From Rubinisphaera italica (lineage in GTDB: Bacteria; Planctomycetota; Planctomycetia; Planctomycetales; Planctomycetaceae), in NCBI RefSeq assembly GCF_007859715.1, contig NZ_SJPG01000001.1, positions 5,870,527 to 5,934,526 on the forward strand: a stretch of 64,000 bases of DNA, read 5' to 3'. Shown here piece by piece: positions 20,555 to 31,372 of the stretch (its first letter is position 1; every line of letters begins with the position of its first letter). Under the pieces are notes generated by a model. The model did no database searches and was not told the DNA's origin. It was given only the letters and a program-made list of their open reading frames with translations. Position numbers and translations under genes: made by a program.

Positions 20555-23218
20555 ATGGTCAGCGTCAATCTCAAATCACTGGTTGGTAAGCTCAATCCGA
20601 CAACGCAGCGAACACTTGAAGGAGCAGCTGGGCTTTGTTTGTCGCGGACAAATTATAATGTCGAACTGGAACACTGGCTCTATAAACTGGTTGAAGAACC
20701 CGATACCGATCTCACCATCATTTTCAAACAGTTCGATGTTAACCCCGCCCGCGTGTTGCAGGAGTTGACCTCGTCTATGGATCGGTTTAAAACTGGAAAC
20801 GCCCGCCCGCCAGCATTGTCTCCGGATTTGATCACAGCAATTCGTGAAGCCTGGATTCTAGGTTCCGTCGAGTACGGCAGTTCTCTTGTTCGTACTGGAT
20901 ATTTGCTGGCCGCGATACTGGCGGATGAAACGCTTGGTCGAACCGTCGCGGGTGCATCCAGTGAACTGAAGCAAATCACTGCCCCACAATTATTGAGCCA
21001 ACTTTCTGTCCTGTTACCTGAATCTCGTGAAGCGGGTGGTGAAGCAATTTCTTCAAAGACCGCCCGCCCTTCTTCAGGTGGGCAGCCGGTCAAGCCGGGA
21101 GGTGTATCGAAAACACCTTCGCTCGATCAATTCACGGTCGATATGACGGAACGTGCCCGTCAGGGTGAGATCGATCCTGTGCTCGGACGTGATGAAGAAA
21201 TCAGTCAGGTCGTCGATATTCTGACTCGCCGTCGGCAGAACAATCCAATTATAGTGGGAGAGCCGGGTGTCGGTAAAACGGCTGCGGTGGAAGGCTTCGC
21301 ACTTCGCATCGCAGCAGGAGATGTTCCCGAGCCGTTGAAAAATGTTTCTTTGCGATCGCTCGATCTGGCATTGTTGCAGGCAGGAGCTGGAGTGAAAGGT
21401 GAGTTCGAAAATCGATTAAAGTCGGTACTGAATGAAGTGAAATCCTCACCTCAGCCAATCATTATGTTCATCGATGAAGCACACACGATGATCGGAGCTG
21501 GCGGTTCTGCGGGACAGGGCGATGCCGCGAACCTGCTTAAACCGGCTTTGGCACGTGGTGAGTTAAGAACGATCGCTGCGACCACCTGGGCGGAATACAA
21601 AAAGTACTTCGAGAAAGACGCGGCTCTGGCTCGTCGCTTTCAGGTCGTACAAGTCGGTGAACCGCCCGAAAAATCAGCCATTGAAATGATTCGTGGTATC
21701 GTCGATGTTCTGGAGAAGCACCATCATGTGCGCATTCTCGATGAAGCGGTTCGCGATGCGGTTGTGTTGTCCAAACGATACATTTCCGGGCGACACCTTC
21801 CTGATAAAGCGGTCAGTCTGATTGACACGGCTTGTGCTCGTGTGGCGATGAGTTATCAGGCGACTCCCGGTCAAGTAACCGATTTGCACCGACGTGAAGA
21901 GCAGCTCGATGTAGCGATTAAAATTCTCGAACGAGAATCGGCAGCGGGGAGCGACCACAAGGAAGAAATCGAAGAATTGATTGCCGAAAAAGAAGCCGTC
22001 ACCGCTGATCTGCAGGCGATCGAAGAACGCTGGAAAAGCGAACTCGAACTCGTGCAGGAAATTCGAGATGCACGGGAACAGTTGATGAATGGTCCTTCTG
22101 AAGGCGAAGAGAAAGACGCGGATGCGAAACCAGTCACGTTGGATTCCCTGAAAGCACTTAACGAAAAACTGGATACGATTCAGGGGGATGCTCCGCTGGT
22201 GCATGTCTGTGTCGACTCCCAGGCGATTGCCGAAGTCGTTTCCAACTGGACGGGAATTCCTGTCGGGCGAATGGTTTCGGATGAAATTTCGAACATTCTG
22301 CATCTGAAAGATCGGATGGAAGGCCGCGTTGTTGGTCAATCTCATGGATTGTCTGCAATTGCCAAAAGCGTACAAACTTCCCGCGCGAAATTGAAAGATC
22401 CGCAGCGACCAATTGGCGTCTTCATGCTGGCCGGGCCGAGTGGTGTGGGGAAAACCGAAACGGCAATTACCCTGGCCGAGTTGCTTTACGGCGGCGAGCA
22501 GAACATGACGACGATTAATATGTCGGAGTTCAAGGAAGAGCATAAAGTCTCCCTGCTGATGGGATCGCCTCCCGGCTACGTTGGTTATGGCGAAGGGGGC
22601 ATTCTGACAGAAGCGGTTCGACGTCGACCATACAGCGTGGTTCTGCTCGATGAACTGGAAAAAGCGCACGAAGGGGTGCAGGAGATTTTCTATCAGGTCT
22701 TCGACAAAGGTATTCTGCGTGATGGCGAAGGTCGGGATATCGATTTCAAGAATACCGTCATCATCATGACTTCGAATGCGGGGACGGATCTCATCACAAA
22801 ATTATGTGAAGATCCCGACACGATGCCGAATGCCGAAGGTTTGACCGCTGCACTGCATCAGGAGTTGATGAAAACATTCAAGCCAGCCTTCCTTGGTCGC
22901 TGCACGTTGATTCCTTACTTCCCATTATCCGAAGATGTTCTGCGGAATATTATTCATCTGAAATTGAAGAAGGTGGTAAATCGCGTGCAGGATAATCACC
23001 GGGCGACTCTCGAATACACACCGGCTGTGGTCGATAGTATTTTGAGTCGATGTCAGGAAGTGGCCAGTGGAGCTCGAAATGTCGATAACATTTTGAATGG
23101 CACAATGCTACCCGAGTTGAGCACCGAGTTTTTATCGGCACTGGCTACCGGAAAGACTATTACAACCGCTAAGATCGACGTCGCAGAGGACGATCAGTTC
23201 ACCTACGACATTCAATAA
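20555..23218 (+). CDS. clpV: T6SS AAA+ ATPase ClpV (TssH)
   Basis: An 887-residue Hsp100 disaggregase that recycles contracted sheath. An N-domain (about residues 1-165) is followed by AAA1 with Walker [14 protein letters not shown] (about 236) and Walker [15 protein letters not shown], a middle coiled-coil (about 440-530, rich in Glu/Lys), and AAA2 with Walker [19 protein letters not shown] (about 628) and Walker [12 protein letters not shown]. The T6SS-typical [32 protein letters not shown] stretch is present. Length is that of ClpV rather than general ClpB. Position between tssG and hcp supports the assignment. Confidence 0.97.
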   Translation: MVSVNLKSLVGKLNPTTQRTLEGAAGLCLSRTNYNVELEHWLYKLVEEPDTDLTIIFKQFDVNPARVLQELTSSMDRFKTGNARPPALSPDLITAIREAWILGSVEYGSSLVRTGYLLAAILADETLGRTVAGASSELKQITAPQLLSQLSVLLPESREAGGEAISSKTARPSSGGQPVKPGGVSKTPSLDQFTVDMTERARQGEIDPVLGRDEEISQVVDILTRRRQNNPIIVGEPGVGKTAAVEGFALRIAAGDVPEPLKNVSLRSLDLALLQAGAGVKGEFENRLKSVLNEVKSSPQPIIMFIDEAHTMIGAGGSAGQGDAANLLKPALARGELRTIAATTWAEYKKYFEKDAALARRFQVVQVGEPPEKSAIEMIRGIVDVLEKHHHVRILDEAVRDAVVLSKRYISGRHLPDKAVSLIDTACARVAMSYQATPGQVTDLHRREEQLDVAIKILERESAAGSDHKEEIEELIAEKEAVTADLQAIEERWKSELELVQEIRDAREQLMNGPSEGEEKDADAKPVTLDSLKALNEKLDTIQGDAPLVHVCVDSQAIAEVVSNWTGIPVGRMVSDEISNILHLKDRMEGRVVGQSHGLSAIAKSVQTSRAKLKDPQRPIGVFMLAGPSGVGKTETAITLAELLYGGEQNMTTINMSEFKEEHKVSLLMGSPPGYVGYGEGGILTEAVRRRPYSVVLLDELEKAHEGVQEIFYQVFDKGILRDGEGRDIDFKNTVIIMTSNAGTDLITKLCEDPDTMPNAEGLTAALHQELMKTFKPAFLGRCTLIPYFPLSEDVLRNIIHLKLKKVVNRVQDNHRATLEYTPAVVDSILSRCQEVASGARNVDNILNGTMLPELSTEFLSALATGKTITTAKIDVAEDDQFTYDIQ

Positions 23219-23293
23219 TCTGGCTGACGACTTACTTCGAACTACCTTTGTTGGAATGATCGAAATTTAACCTGGCACTGAGAGGAGCACGAC

Positions 23294-23791
23294 ATGGCTT
23301 TTGATGCGTTTTTGCAGATTGACGGAATTCCTGGCGAAAGTACTGATTCCAAGCACAAAGACTGGATCGAAATTATCGATTACAGTCACACAATGGCGCA
23401 GAAAATCAGTGATACCGCAAGTAGCTCAGGAGCTCGCGCTTCAGAACGAGCCAATCACGGACTGTTCATTGTCACAAAAGACCTCGACAAATCGAGCCCG
23501 AAGCTGGCCGTCTCTTTGAATACAGGAGCTTCGATTGCCACAGTTCGTATGGAACTCTGCAGAGCCACCGGCGACAAACAGTTGTATATGGTTTACGAAA
23601 TGAAGGACGTGATCGTCGCCGATATTTCCGTTCAAGGAGATATGACTGGCGAACGCAGCGTCCCGACCGAAGTCGTATCCTTCAACTACGGCGAAATCGA
23701 ATGGACTTATACAGTCACCGATCAGAAAACTGGGAAAGCTGCTGGCGATATCACTGGGAAGTGGAGTGTTGTTGAAAATACTGGTGGTTAA
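23294..23791 (+). CDS. hcp: T6SS tube protein Hcp (TssD)
   Basis: A 165-residue protein that polymerises as stacked hexamers into the inner tube and is secreted. The family start AFDAFLQIDGIPGESTDSKH is clear, then IEIIDYSHTMAQ, HGLFIVTKDLDKSSPKL, and the late SFNYGEIEWTYTVTDQKTG, all placed as in Hcp1. Its ATG follows GAGAGGAG. A terminator follows at 23820. No vgrG or effector gene is next to it, which is where they usually lie. Confidence 0.97.
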   Translation: MAFDAFLQIDGIPGESTDSKHKDWIEIIDYSHTMAQKISDTASSSGARASERANHGLFIVTKDLDKSSPKLAVSLNTGASIATVRMELCRATGDKQLYMVYEMKDVIVADISVQGDMTGERSVPTEVVSFNYGEIEWTYTVTDQKTGKAAGDITGKWSVVENTGG

Positions 23792-23819
23792 TCTGCTGAG
23801 TGATCAGAAGAATTCAATC

Positions 23820-23859
23820 AACCTTCGGAAGATCATTACAATTTTCCGAAGGTTTTTTA
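23820..23859 (+). terminator. Rho-independent terminator after hcp
   Basis: 11-bp stem (aaccttcggaa at 23820-23830, complement at 23844-23854) followed by ttttttat. It marks the right end of the T6SS transcript. Confidence 0.9.
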
Positions 23860-23984
23860 TTTGTCCATTTTCAAATAGGCTAAGCAGGCCTCCGAGTTCT
23901 AAGTGTTGTGATCATACTCGTAATCCTTATGATAGGAATCATGGTATCGAACAATATTGATGCGTTGTGGTCCTTTCAGAAAAT

Positions 23985-24842
23985 ATGGATATCAGCATGA
24001 TCAGTTCCCATTTTTCTTCTGCTGAAATCGAACAGTATCAGCAAGATGGCTTTTTACTGATCGAAGACTTTCTCAATCCCGAAGAAGCTTCGCTACTTCA
24101 GCAGGCCAGTCATAACGATGCGATCCTGCAGAAAGCCGCGATGGATGTCAAAGATGCTGCTGGGCGGAAGACGAATCTTTCACTCTGGAATCATCCCGGC
24201 GACGACATCTATGGCGTGATCGCGCGGAGTGAGCGGGTTGTCACTCGGATGGAACAACTGCTCAACGATGAAGTCTACCACTATCATTCTAAGTTGAGTG
24301 CCAAAGAGCCTCGTGTTGGTGGCGCCTGGGAATGGCATCAGGATTATGGCTACTGGTACAAGAACGGTTGCCTGCTGCCGACGATGGCCAGCGTGTTTAT
24401 TGCGGTCGATCCCGCGACTAAAGAAAACGGCTGCATGCAGGTGTTGACCGGTTCGCATCGCATGGGGCGGATCGATCATCACTTTGAAGGCGAACAGACC
24501 GGAGCCGATCTTGATCGGGTCGAACTGGCGAAACAACGCTTCCCGCTCCTCTATTGCGAAATGAAAGCAGGCACGGCTCTCTTTTTTGATGGCAATCTGC
24601 TGCATCGATCCGATCCGAATTTGAGCGACTCACCCCGCTGGGGGTTAATTTGCTGCTACAACACGAAAACAAACGATCCACTTATTCCCCATCACCATCC
24701 CGGCTACACACCACTGAGCAAATTGCCGGACTCCGCGATTCGAGAAACGGGTGTCAAAACCGCTTCCAGACAAAGTCAGTTTCTCAAGCAGGCGGAAGAC
24801 AGAACGAGCCGTGTAATCGGTGAAGTCGGAGAGCACGGATGA
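23985..24842 (+). CDS. Phytanoyl-CoA dioxygenase family protein
   Basis: A Fe(II)/2-oxoglutarate-dependent oxygenase of the PhyH family, about 285 residues. The start is uncertain (ATG 23985 or 23997). Visible are the [18 protein letters not shown] opening, the metal-binding HxD in [10 protein letters not shown] (about residues 115-124), and the distal His with a 2-oxoglutarate arginine in [17 protein letters not shown] (about 203-219). The family hydroxylates small carbon substrates; the substrate here is unknown. The stop overlaps the following oxidoreductase start as ATGA, so the two products probably act in one catabolic route. Confidence 0.88.
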   Translation: MDISMISSHFSSAEIEQYQQDGFLLIEDFLNPEEASLLQQASHNDAILQKAAMDVKDAAGRKTNLSLWNHPGDDIYGVIARSERVVTRMEQLLNDEVYHYHSKLSAKEPRVGGAWEWHQDYGYWYKNGCLLPTMASVFIAVDPATKENGCMQVLTGSHRMGRIDHHFEGEQTGADLDRVELAKQRFPLLYCEMKAGTALFFDGNLLHRSDPNLSDSPRWGLICCYNTKTNDPLIPHHHPGYTPLSKLPDSAIRETGVKTASRQSQFLKQAEDRTSRVIGEVGEHG

Positions 24843-25939
24843 GTCAGCCAGGTGAGTATGAATTGCAGACGAAACCGATTTTGCCAGAAGATCGCTCAAT
24901 TCCCATCGGCTGCATCGGATCTGGCTTCATCATGGCCGATTGTCAAATTCCTGCTTACAAAGCAAACGGCCTCAATCCTGTTGCGATAGCATCCCGCTCG
25001 CCGGATAAAGTCGCCGCAGTTGCAAAGCGACATGGGATGAAATCGTACGCGACACATCAGCAATTGTTGGCAGATGAGTCGATTCCGATCATCGACATTG
25101 CCGTCCCACCCGATGTGCAGTTCGACATCATTCGAGAAGTTATCCAGCACAAACACATTCGCGGCATTCTCGCTCAAAAACCGTTGGGCATGAATCTGGC
25201 AGAGGCGAGAGAGATTGTCGAACTCTGTGAGGCAGCCGGAGTCACACTGGCTGTCAATCAGAATATGCGCTACGACCAGTCGGTTCTGGCAGCGAAGTCA
25301 TTACTTCAACAGAATGCTCTCGGCGAACCGGTGTTTGCGACCATCGATATGAGAGCCGTCCCCCATTGGATGCCCTGGCAGGAACGGCTCGGCTGGTTGA
25401 CATTGCGAATCATGTCGATCCATCACCTTGATACATTCCGCTACTGGTTCGGTATGCCCTCACGAATTTTTGCGAGCTTACGAACCGATCCCCGCACCTC
25501 CGAAAAGTTCACTCATGTCGATGGCATCTGCACTTATATCCTCGAATACGAAAACGGCTTGCGGGCCTGCAGTTGGGACGATGTTTGGGCTGGTCCAATG
25601 ACGGAAGGAGCAGGGGCCGATCATGGAATCAACTGGAGAATTGAAGGAACCGCAGGGCTCGCTCAAGGAACCATTGGCTGGCCGAAGTATCCCGAGCGCT
25701 GCCCGAGTACAATCGAATATGTGACGAAGCAGAACCCTGACAACTGGTTTCGCCCCCGCTGGGACGATGTCTGGTTTCCCGATGCCTTCGCAGGACCGAT
25801 GTGCGAACTGCTATGTGCGTTAGAGCAGGGAATTCAACCAGTGTTGAATGGTCGAGATAATCTCAAAACGATGGCAATGGTCGAGGCGTGCTATCTTTCC
25901 GCCCAGCAGCATCGGGCTATTGATCCGAAATCACTTTAA
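24839..25939 (+). CDS. Gfo/Idh/MocA family oxidoreductase (cytoplasmic)
   Basis: A 366-residue NAD(P)-dependent dehydrogenase. The nucleotide-binding loop is [14 protein letters not shown] (about residues 22-35); the family EKP motif is altered to AQKPLGMNL, keeping the catalytic-region lysine. The C-terminal domain has the usual [11 protein letters not shown] segment (about 197-207). No signal peptide, unlike the copy at 1945. It is translationally coupled to the dioxygenase gene. Substrate unknown, most likely a sugar, inositol or sugar acid. Confidence 0.9.
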   Translation: MSQPGEYELQTKPILPEDRSIPIGCIGSGFIMADCQIPAYKANGLNPVAIASRSPDKVAAVAKRHGMKSYATHQQLLADESIPIIDIAVPPDVQFDIIREVIQHKHIRGILAQKPLGMNLAEAREIVELCEAAGVTLAVNQNMRYDQSVLAAKSLLQQNALGEPVFATIDMRAVPHWMPWQERLGWLTLRIMSIHHLDTFRYWFGMPSRIFASLRTDPRTSEKFTHVDGICTYILEYENGLRACSWDDVWAGPMTEGAGADHGINWRIEGTAGLAQGTIGWPKYPERCPSTIEYVTKQNPDNWFRPRWDDVWFPDAFAGPMCELLCALEQGIQPVLNGRDNLKTMAMVEACYLSAQQHRAIDPKSL

Positions 25940-26094
25940 TTACTCCAATATCAGTTAGGATTCCCTTTTCATAATTCGATTTCAGCTCTCGCATTCCAGT
26001 TGGAATACAATAAGATCATTTCAAGAAGGACAATCTCTTGGTAACGACTAAGTGATCAGGACTGCAGTTTCACACAGAGTAATCGAGGGCGATC

Positions 26095-26613
26095 ATGGTC
26101 TGGAAAATTGTTCAGGATTTTAAAAAGTTTACGCTCCGTGGCAACATGCTCGATCTGGCAATCGGATTTACGGTCGGAGCAGCCTTCACGACGGTCGTAA
26201 AATCGTTCGTGAACGATATTCTCATGCCACCAATTGGCTTATTAACCGGCGGCACGGATTTTTCAGATCTGTACGCCGTACTTGCCCCACCAGAAGGAGG
26301 GCAGATTCCTGAAGGGGGATATGCAAGCCTGGGAGCAGCTACGGAAGCCGGAGCGGTCACGCTCAATTATGGCGTATTTATCAACAACTGTCTCTCACTA
26401 CTGATCGTCTCGGCTGCCATCTTCATTGTGATTCGTCTCATCAACCGCGTTGACGAAAAACTCGACAATGTCTTCGATGAAGACCCCCCGCCACCGGAAG
26501 AACCCTCCGATAAGAAGTGTCCTCATTGCCGAACGGTCATCCCTTTCCGAGCCAGTCGCTGCCCGAATTGTACTTCGGAACTGGAGCCAGTTGAGGGTGC
26601 TGCGACAGCGTGA
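26095..26613 (+). CDS. mscL: Large-conductance mechanosensitive channel MscL with C-terminal zinc ribbon
   Basis: A 172-residue inner-membrane channel that opens under membrane tension to release solutes after osmotic downshock. The core is standard: KFTLRGNMLDLAIGFTVGAAFTTVVKSFVNDILMP (TM1 and its glycine/alanine pore-lining pattern) and a second segment YGVFINNCLSLLIVSAAIFIVIRLINR (TM2). After the cytoplasmic helix and a proline-rich linker, the protein adds a CPHC...CPNC zinc ribbon (about residues 141-161) absent from enteric MscL, whose usual length is about 136 residues. This could bind a metal or another protein near the cytoplasmic bundle. Confidence 0.93.
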   Translation: MVWKIVQDFKKFTLRGNMLDLAIGFTVGAAFTTVVKSFVNDILMPPIGLLTGGTDFSDLYAVLAPPEGGQIPEGGYASLGAATEAGAVTLNYGVFINNCLSLLIVSAAIFIVIRLINRVDEKLDNVFDEDPPPPEEPSDKKCPHCRTVIPFRASRCPNCTSELEPVEGAATA

Positions 26614-26667
26614 GTCGTTGTGGGTGAATAGTTGAAACCAGAAGCATCAATAAGGTAATTGCTTTCC

Positions 26668-26709
26668 TTCTCCCCGGGGGAGAAGGTGCCCGAAGGGCGG
26701 ATGAGGGGA
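26668..26709. repeat. REP-like element, inverted copy of 16618-16659
   Basis: Contains a ccttctcccc-ggggagaagg stem followed by gtgcccgaagggcggatgagg. The motif is the reverse complement of the one after tagJ, with small changes. Confidence 0.6.
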
Positions 26710-26754
26710 AACGATTAACCATCGAGGCAAGATTTCATCCGTTGTTCAACAAGA

Positions 26755-26824
26755 TGTAGGTCAGGCAGTGCCTGACTTCTATCTGGGTTGAACGCACAAT
26801 TCGTCAGGCAGTGCCTGACCTACA
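26755..26824. repeat. Inverted repeat of tgtaggtcaggcagtgcctgac units
   Basis: Perfect 22-bp arms at 26755-26776 and 26803-26824, each itself containing a small dyad (gtcaggcagtgcctgac). Single degenerate units occur at about 28794, 52456 and 61078. Confidence 0.85.
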
Positions 26825-26839
26825 ACTGTGAGTTAAGCT

Positions 26840-26907
26840 TACAAGCACGAAGCGCAAGCGAGTGTGTCAAACACGGTCAACACACTCGCTTGCGCTTCGT
26901 GCTTGTA
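26840..26907. repeat. Long palindrome, 27-bp arms, second copy of the 8945 family
   Basis: Arms 26840-26866 and 26881-26907 are perfect complements with a 14-nt loop. The outer 25 bases of each arm equal those of the element at 8945-9015, whereas the loops differ, as expected for a selected or recently mobile structure. Confidence 0.88.
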
Positions 26908-27193
26908 TTCATTACACCAGCGCGCACAAAAAAACCCTTACCGAACCTGCGGGGTTGGCCGAAGGTTAGGGTCGGGTTTTCGTGTTTGATCGATTGCCGG
27001 GGGGAGGCGGTCTTGAACACTTTCGAATATTATCTGCAGCGATACGGTAGGAGCAAACACAGCATTTCGCCGTTATTTGATATCCGCGCGTCTGCAGTAA
27101 TCATTTGAAAATGGTCGAGTCATGCGTATCATCCATGATACGCGATGTCTGACCTGATCAATTGACTGGAGATTGGAATCATTCCAACCGGGT

Positions 27194-27766
<573 letters not shown>

Positions 27767-28948
27767 TACGGGCTCTCCAATCACACTTATGCCACTCTAC
27801 AGCGAACAATTCACTGCAAAGGAAGCCCCCGCTGTCGATGGTCGGCATCCGTGCCAATGTTTCCATGGCAGTGTCCACCGGACATGATTCAGGGTACTCT
27901 CAGGGTCAGGGTCTTATAACTCGATGGTGTTGCCTCACACGTTTTCAACTTGTTCGAATACAGATCTCTCTGAATTCTCGAACAGGGAAACGACTAACAT
28001 ACGTGGGCTCGTATATTTCTTTTGTCCATCGCCATGACAGGAGAGAATTGAGTCGACCGAACTGAAATGGGATAGGTCCCATATTCATGCTATTACCGTG
28101 TGACCAGACAAATGAGTCCGGTTGAAAGTCTCAGCATCCCCATGCTGATCATCCAATAGTAATAGTGGTCTCGTCCTTGATGGAGTGTCCCGTGAATACA
28201 ACAGTATTCAGGCAAGTTTCCCCCCTCCATGACAGCTTCCAAAAGATACGATCGCTTCCCTGCAATCGTCGGAATCAACACCAGCAGGTTTTGGCCTGAG
28301 CCGCGATTCGTGGTACTTGAGGGCCAAATCGAAAACCGATTTGAAACCCAAGAGACACGAACCAAACCATGTCGGAATTGATTCCAGCCGTCTAAGTATC
28401 TCATTCGGTATTTTTGACACCCAATCTTGAACCTGTTGGCCAAAAGCGCGTCAGAACGTGTCAATCCGAAATGACTGGAGAATTCGTTTCGATCTGCCGA
28501 GAAGGACGTGAATTCCGCAAATGCCTAATTAATAGACACTTACGAACAACCCAGGTGGCAAAACGCTTTCCAGAGAGAGTCAAACCAATTTTGAAAAATT
28601 TTCAGCGAACCTGTTTGGGCGGGAGTGTTCCAGGAGAGGAAAAGAGGAGGAACCACGGATGCACACGGATGGGCATAGATAAAAGGAAGAGAGCACTTGA
28701 TAGACCGGGGCGCCCAGAGAATTTCGCAGAGTTCTCTGGATGGCGCAGCCACAGGAGGTTTGTGGAAGTGTGGCGGAATTCAGAATTCAGACTGTAGGTC
28801 AGGCATTGCCTGACGAAACTGGACGTAGAGTCAAATTGAACTTCATTCGGATAGCTTATTGCAATATGTTCACGCGTCAGTTCATACTGCTGAGACTTGA
28901 TAAACTGAATATGGCTAGTCAATTAAAATTTATTCGTCGGAGAATTTG
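27767..28948. other. Long gene-poor stretch at the island edge
   Basis: Nearly 1.2 kb in which I find no convincing gene on either strand: the open frames are short, overlapping and without recognisable motifs. A leftward stretch at 28093-28464 could be decayed coding DNA but nothing identifies it. Degenerate repeat units lie at about 28655 (ccacggatgcacacggatggg) and 28794. Confidence 0.5.
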
Positions 28949-29581
28949 ATGGCTACTTCGCATACCTGGTTTGCCACCGATAAAGATATTTCGTTGATCT
29001 TAGACTGGCTCGTAAAGGCCGGAGCTCAATCAGTGGACAAGGTGCACAACATCGAAGATTTTTCAACGAATGGTTCTGAATGCGCTATCGTGTTCCCCAC
29101 AATTGGGCCAACGGTATATTGGCCTGATCCAATTAACCTGAGTGAATATGAGGAAAATACGAGCTATTGGAGACAAGCCATTTTGACGAAAAGGGACATC
29201 GAGCTACACCCTCAATGTCGCATGATAGATCCTCAAAAATCACCTACTGCAGGATTGAAGTTGCCATATTTACGAGATGGAAAATACTGGGCGGCTGGAT
29301 CACTCTGGTTCCCCACGATTAATCTCAAAAAGGTCTTTCCGGAATTAGCGAGAATTTGCGGAAGATTCGAACGTTGGATTCGTAAATTTCCCACTGTCTT
29401 TGATAATCGTAAGGGGAAGAATAAAACCGAATTTGATCATCAAATCTGTCACAGCAGCATTATACAATGTATAAATGCATTACCGGACGCATGTTCACTT
29501 TTGAAAAATGGTGCCTGCATGGTTGACCATATGACATCTGATTTCACATTTCGAGGTTGTAAGGAAAATTGGAAGACGTAA
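28949..29581 (+). CDS. Hypothetical protein, first island gene
   Basis: A 210-residue soluble protein that I do not recognise. The ATG at 28949 follows GGAGA; a TTG one codon upstream is an alternative. It is rich in aromatic residues with SHTWFATDKDISLILDWLVKAGAQ at the start, resembling small stand-alone proteins found in toxin or phage-defence neighbourhoods, but no motif supports a function. Base composition is A/T-richer than the T6SS genes. A 157-bp repeat follows after 45 bp. Confidence 0.65.
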   Translation: MATSHTWFATDKDISLILDWLVKAGAQSVDKVHNIEDFSTNGSECAIVFPTIGPTVYWPDPINLSEYEENTSYWRQAILTKRDIELHPQCRMIDPQKSPTAGLKLPYLRDGKYWAAGSLWFPTINLKKVFPELARICGRFERWIRKFPTVFDNRKGKNKTEFDHQICHSSIIQCINALPDACSLLKNGACMVDHMTSDFTFRGCKENWKT

Positions 29582-29626
29582 GAAGTCAGCAGGAAACCCA
29601 ATCCTCAAACCGAAACCTCTTGTGGC

Positions 29627-29783
29627 GGGTGGCCCAGCCGTTTCGGCTGGGTCGATGAAATCGACAAGATGCCGTCATCGTGTGGGCCATTTTGTGATCA
29701 AACCGGTCTTTGCAAATTGAATCCGGATGGCGCCTCCATCTTTTTGCTCCGCAACCCGACCGAAGCGGTCGGGCCACCCTGCG
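29627..29783 (+). repeat. Island repeat copy 1 (157 bp)
   Basis: Outer ends are gggtggccc and gggccaccc; each end also carries a small hairpin (cccagccg-ttt-cggctggg at the left, cccgaccg-aag-cggtcggg at the right). Between them is a conserved non-palindromic core (gatgaaatcgacaagatg... ...ttttgtgatca...ctttgcaa...). Copies 2-4 follow in the same orientation. Confidence 0.9.
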
Positions 29784-30280
29784 TTCACCCCTCTTGGGGG
29801 CATTTTCTGGGCAAGTTCGATGTGAGACAACACCACATGTCACTCAAAATTGGACAGAGGGGCATAACTTGTAATCGACCACGGACACAATCCGTGGCTT
29901 TGGCCTGTCCCGTAACACGAGGTAATCGTTCTGGGTCTATTTGAATTCAATATCAACTTTCTACCACAGAATTGTGAAACCAATTACATTTTACTGACTC
30001 CACAATGTCCTGTCCAAGTCAGTCATTTGAAAACCGAGATCAATCGAATATACAATTAACATTATCTTAGTAATCTACTTTTTGAAAATAATCTTGCTGG
30101 TCCGACAGAGTCTTTCAGGGGCGAAGTCCATAGGCCGTGGGTTTAGTATATACTAAATGAATATTCTTCCCATTTGCAGGAAACGATGCAGGAAACCCCT
30201 CGTAATTCTATGCATTTCATGTAAACTGTGGAAAGTCAATCGAGCTGAAAACCTACATATTCTGCATTTTATGGCCTAGC

Positions 30281-30330
<50 letters not shown>

Positions 30331-30335
30331 ATTAT

Positions 30336-30373
30336 AAAGCCATAAACCACAAGGGTTTCTGGCTTTTTCTTTG
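30336..30373 (+). terminator. Terminator attached to the tRNA fragment
   Basis: Two-part stem (aaagcca + aaacc with ggttt + tggcttt) and a tttttcttt tail, starting six bases after the fragment. It looks like the original terminator of the tRNA gene carried along with its 3' end. Confidence 0.72.
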
Positions 30374-30493
30374 AAACGACTCGGATGGCGGTGAAATCAA
30401 TTTCACAAGATTTCACAAGTAGGTCTACATCATTAGCTGACTTCCGATCGCTTAATTCAGATTAATTGCGGCTTATTTGAACAAGGTTGCTTC

Positions 30494-30808
30494 ATGGGAT
30501 GGTTTACAAGAAAAAAAACTGTATGTAAGCATTGCCTTGGCTATATGCACATTTGCACGGCTAGATGGTACTGCCCCAACGGCTGCGGTGCCTCGGGTGA
30601 AATGGCGTACAGCCCTGATTCTGCTTTTCCAGTTGACGAGTACGCACGTTGGAATTGCCGATACTGTGGCATCGATTTCTTGTGGACAAGCAGTGTCGAG
30701 TATGGCAACGTCAGGATTTGTTGTAATTGTGAAGAGGGAAGGTTTCATCAACAATGGTGTGACGGATTGCGTGATACTTACCGAAACCGGTACGGCGATA
30801 ACTCTTGA
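30494..30808 (+). CDS. Small cysteine-rich, putative zinc-binding protein
   Basis: A 104-residue protein with many cysteines in zinc-ribbon pairs: CKHC near residue 11, CPNGC near 27, CRYC near 55 and CCNC near 76. The remaining residues are hydrophilic with aromatic spacing (ARWNCRYCGIDFLW), suggesting two treble-clef or ribbon folds. The ATG at 30494 follows AAGG. I do not recognise a family; it may bind nucleic acid or a partner. It lies between island repeats 1 and 2. Confidence 0.66.
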   Translation: MGWFTRKKTVCKHCLGYMHICTARWYCPNGCGASGEMAYSPDSAFPVDEYARWNCRYCGIDFLWTSSVEYGNVRICCNCEEGRFHQQWCDGLRDTYRNRYGDNS

Positions 30809-30983
30809 GTTTTTCTTTGGTCTTATTTCACTTCCCGTTATTTTTCAACGGAGAAAACTAAGACGCACTTAAACTTTGCATTCACAAGAATTGACCTACT
30901 GCGTCATCCACTCTTAGTTTTTGGGTAGAGCCGTTTCAGTTTGGTGCGGGCGTCGTCGATCTGGAACTGCCCGTCGACTCCGC

Positions 30984-31138
30984 GGGTAACCCAGCCGTTT
31001 CGGCTGGGTCGATGAAATCGACAAGATGCAGTCATCATGCGTGCCATTTTGTGATCAAACCAGACTTTGCAACTTGAGCACGCATGGCGGAATATCTTTG
31101 CGTTCCGCAACCCACCGAAGCGGTCGGGCCACCCTGCG
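30984..31138 (+). repeat. Island repeat copy 2 (155 bp)
   Basis: Same layout and orientation as copy 1: left hairpin cccagccg-tttcggctggg, core gatgaaatcgacaagatgc, right part accgaagcggt-gggccaccctgcg. The left outer end is gggtaaccc instead of gggtggccc. Confidence 0.9.
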
Positions 31139-31372
31139 ATATGTTAAACTTGGAGAGTATGCACCCAATTGGGGCAGCCACGCGGAATGGTATGGAGACG
31201 ATTTCAAGAACTTCGAGTGAAAGGTGCGTCACGACGCACCCTACTGCACTACTGGTTGACAGATATCGATTCATCAGTCGATAATGAAAAATGTGCTATA
31301 CAGAATATCAAACTTTATTAGACAGAAGTCAATTCTGCCTATCAATTAGTTATTTGCCAAAGGAGTGCATGA

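Larger units (their letters stand above)
26614..27193. other. Intergenic region packed with REP-like elements
   Basis: About 580 bp between mscL and the leftward HTH gene. It contains three separate palindromic repeats (listed) and a small perfect palindrome at 27123-27142 (gcgtatcat-cc-atgatacgc). No gene is seen. Confidence 0.6.

Noticed and set aside
21674..22669. A 331-residue leftward frame opposite clpV
   Set aside because: It lies entirely within the highly conserved ClpV coding sequence on the other strand and shows no family features.
28093..28464. A leftward 123-residue gene in the gene-poor stretch
   Set aside because: No start signal, motif or composition supports coding; it might be decayed coding DNA but nothing identifies it.
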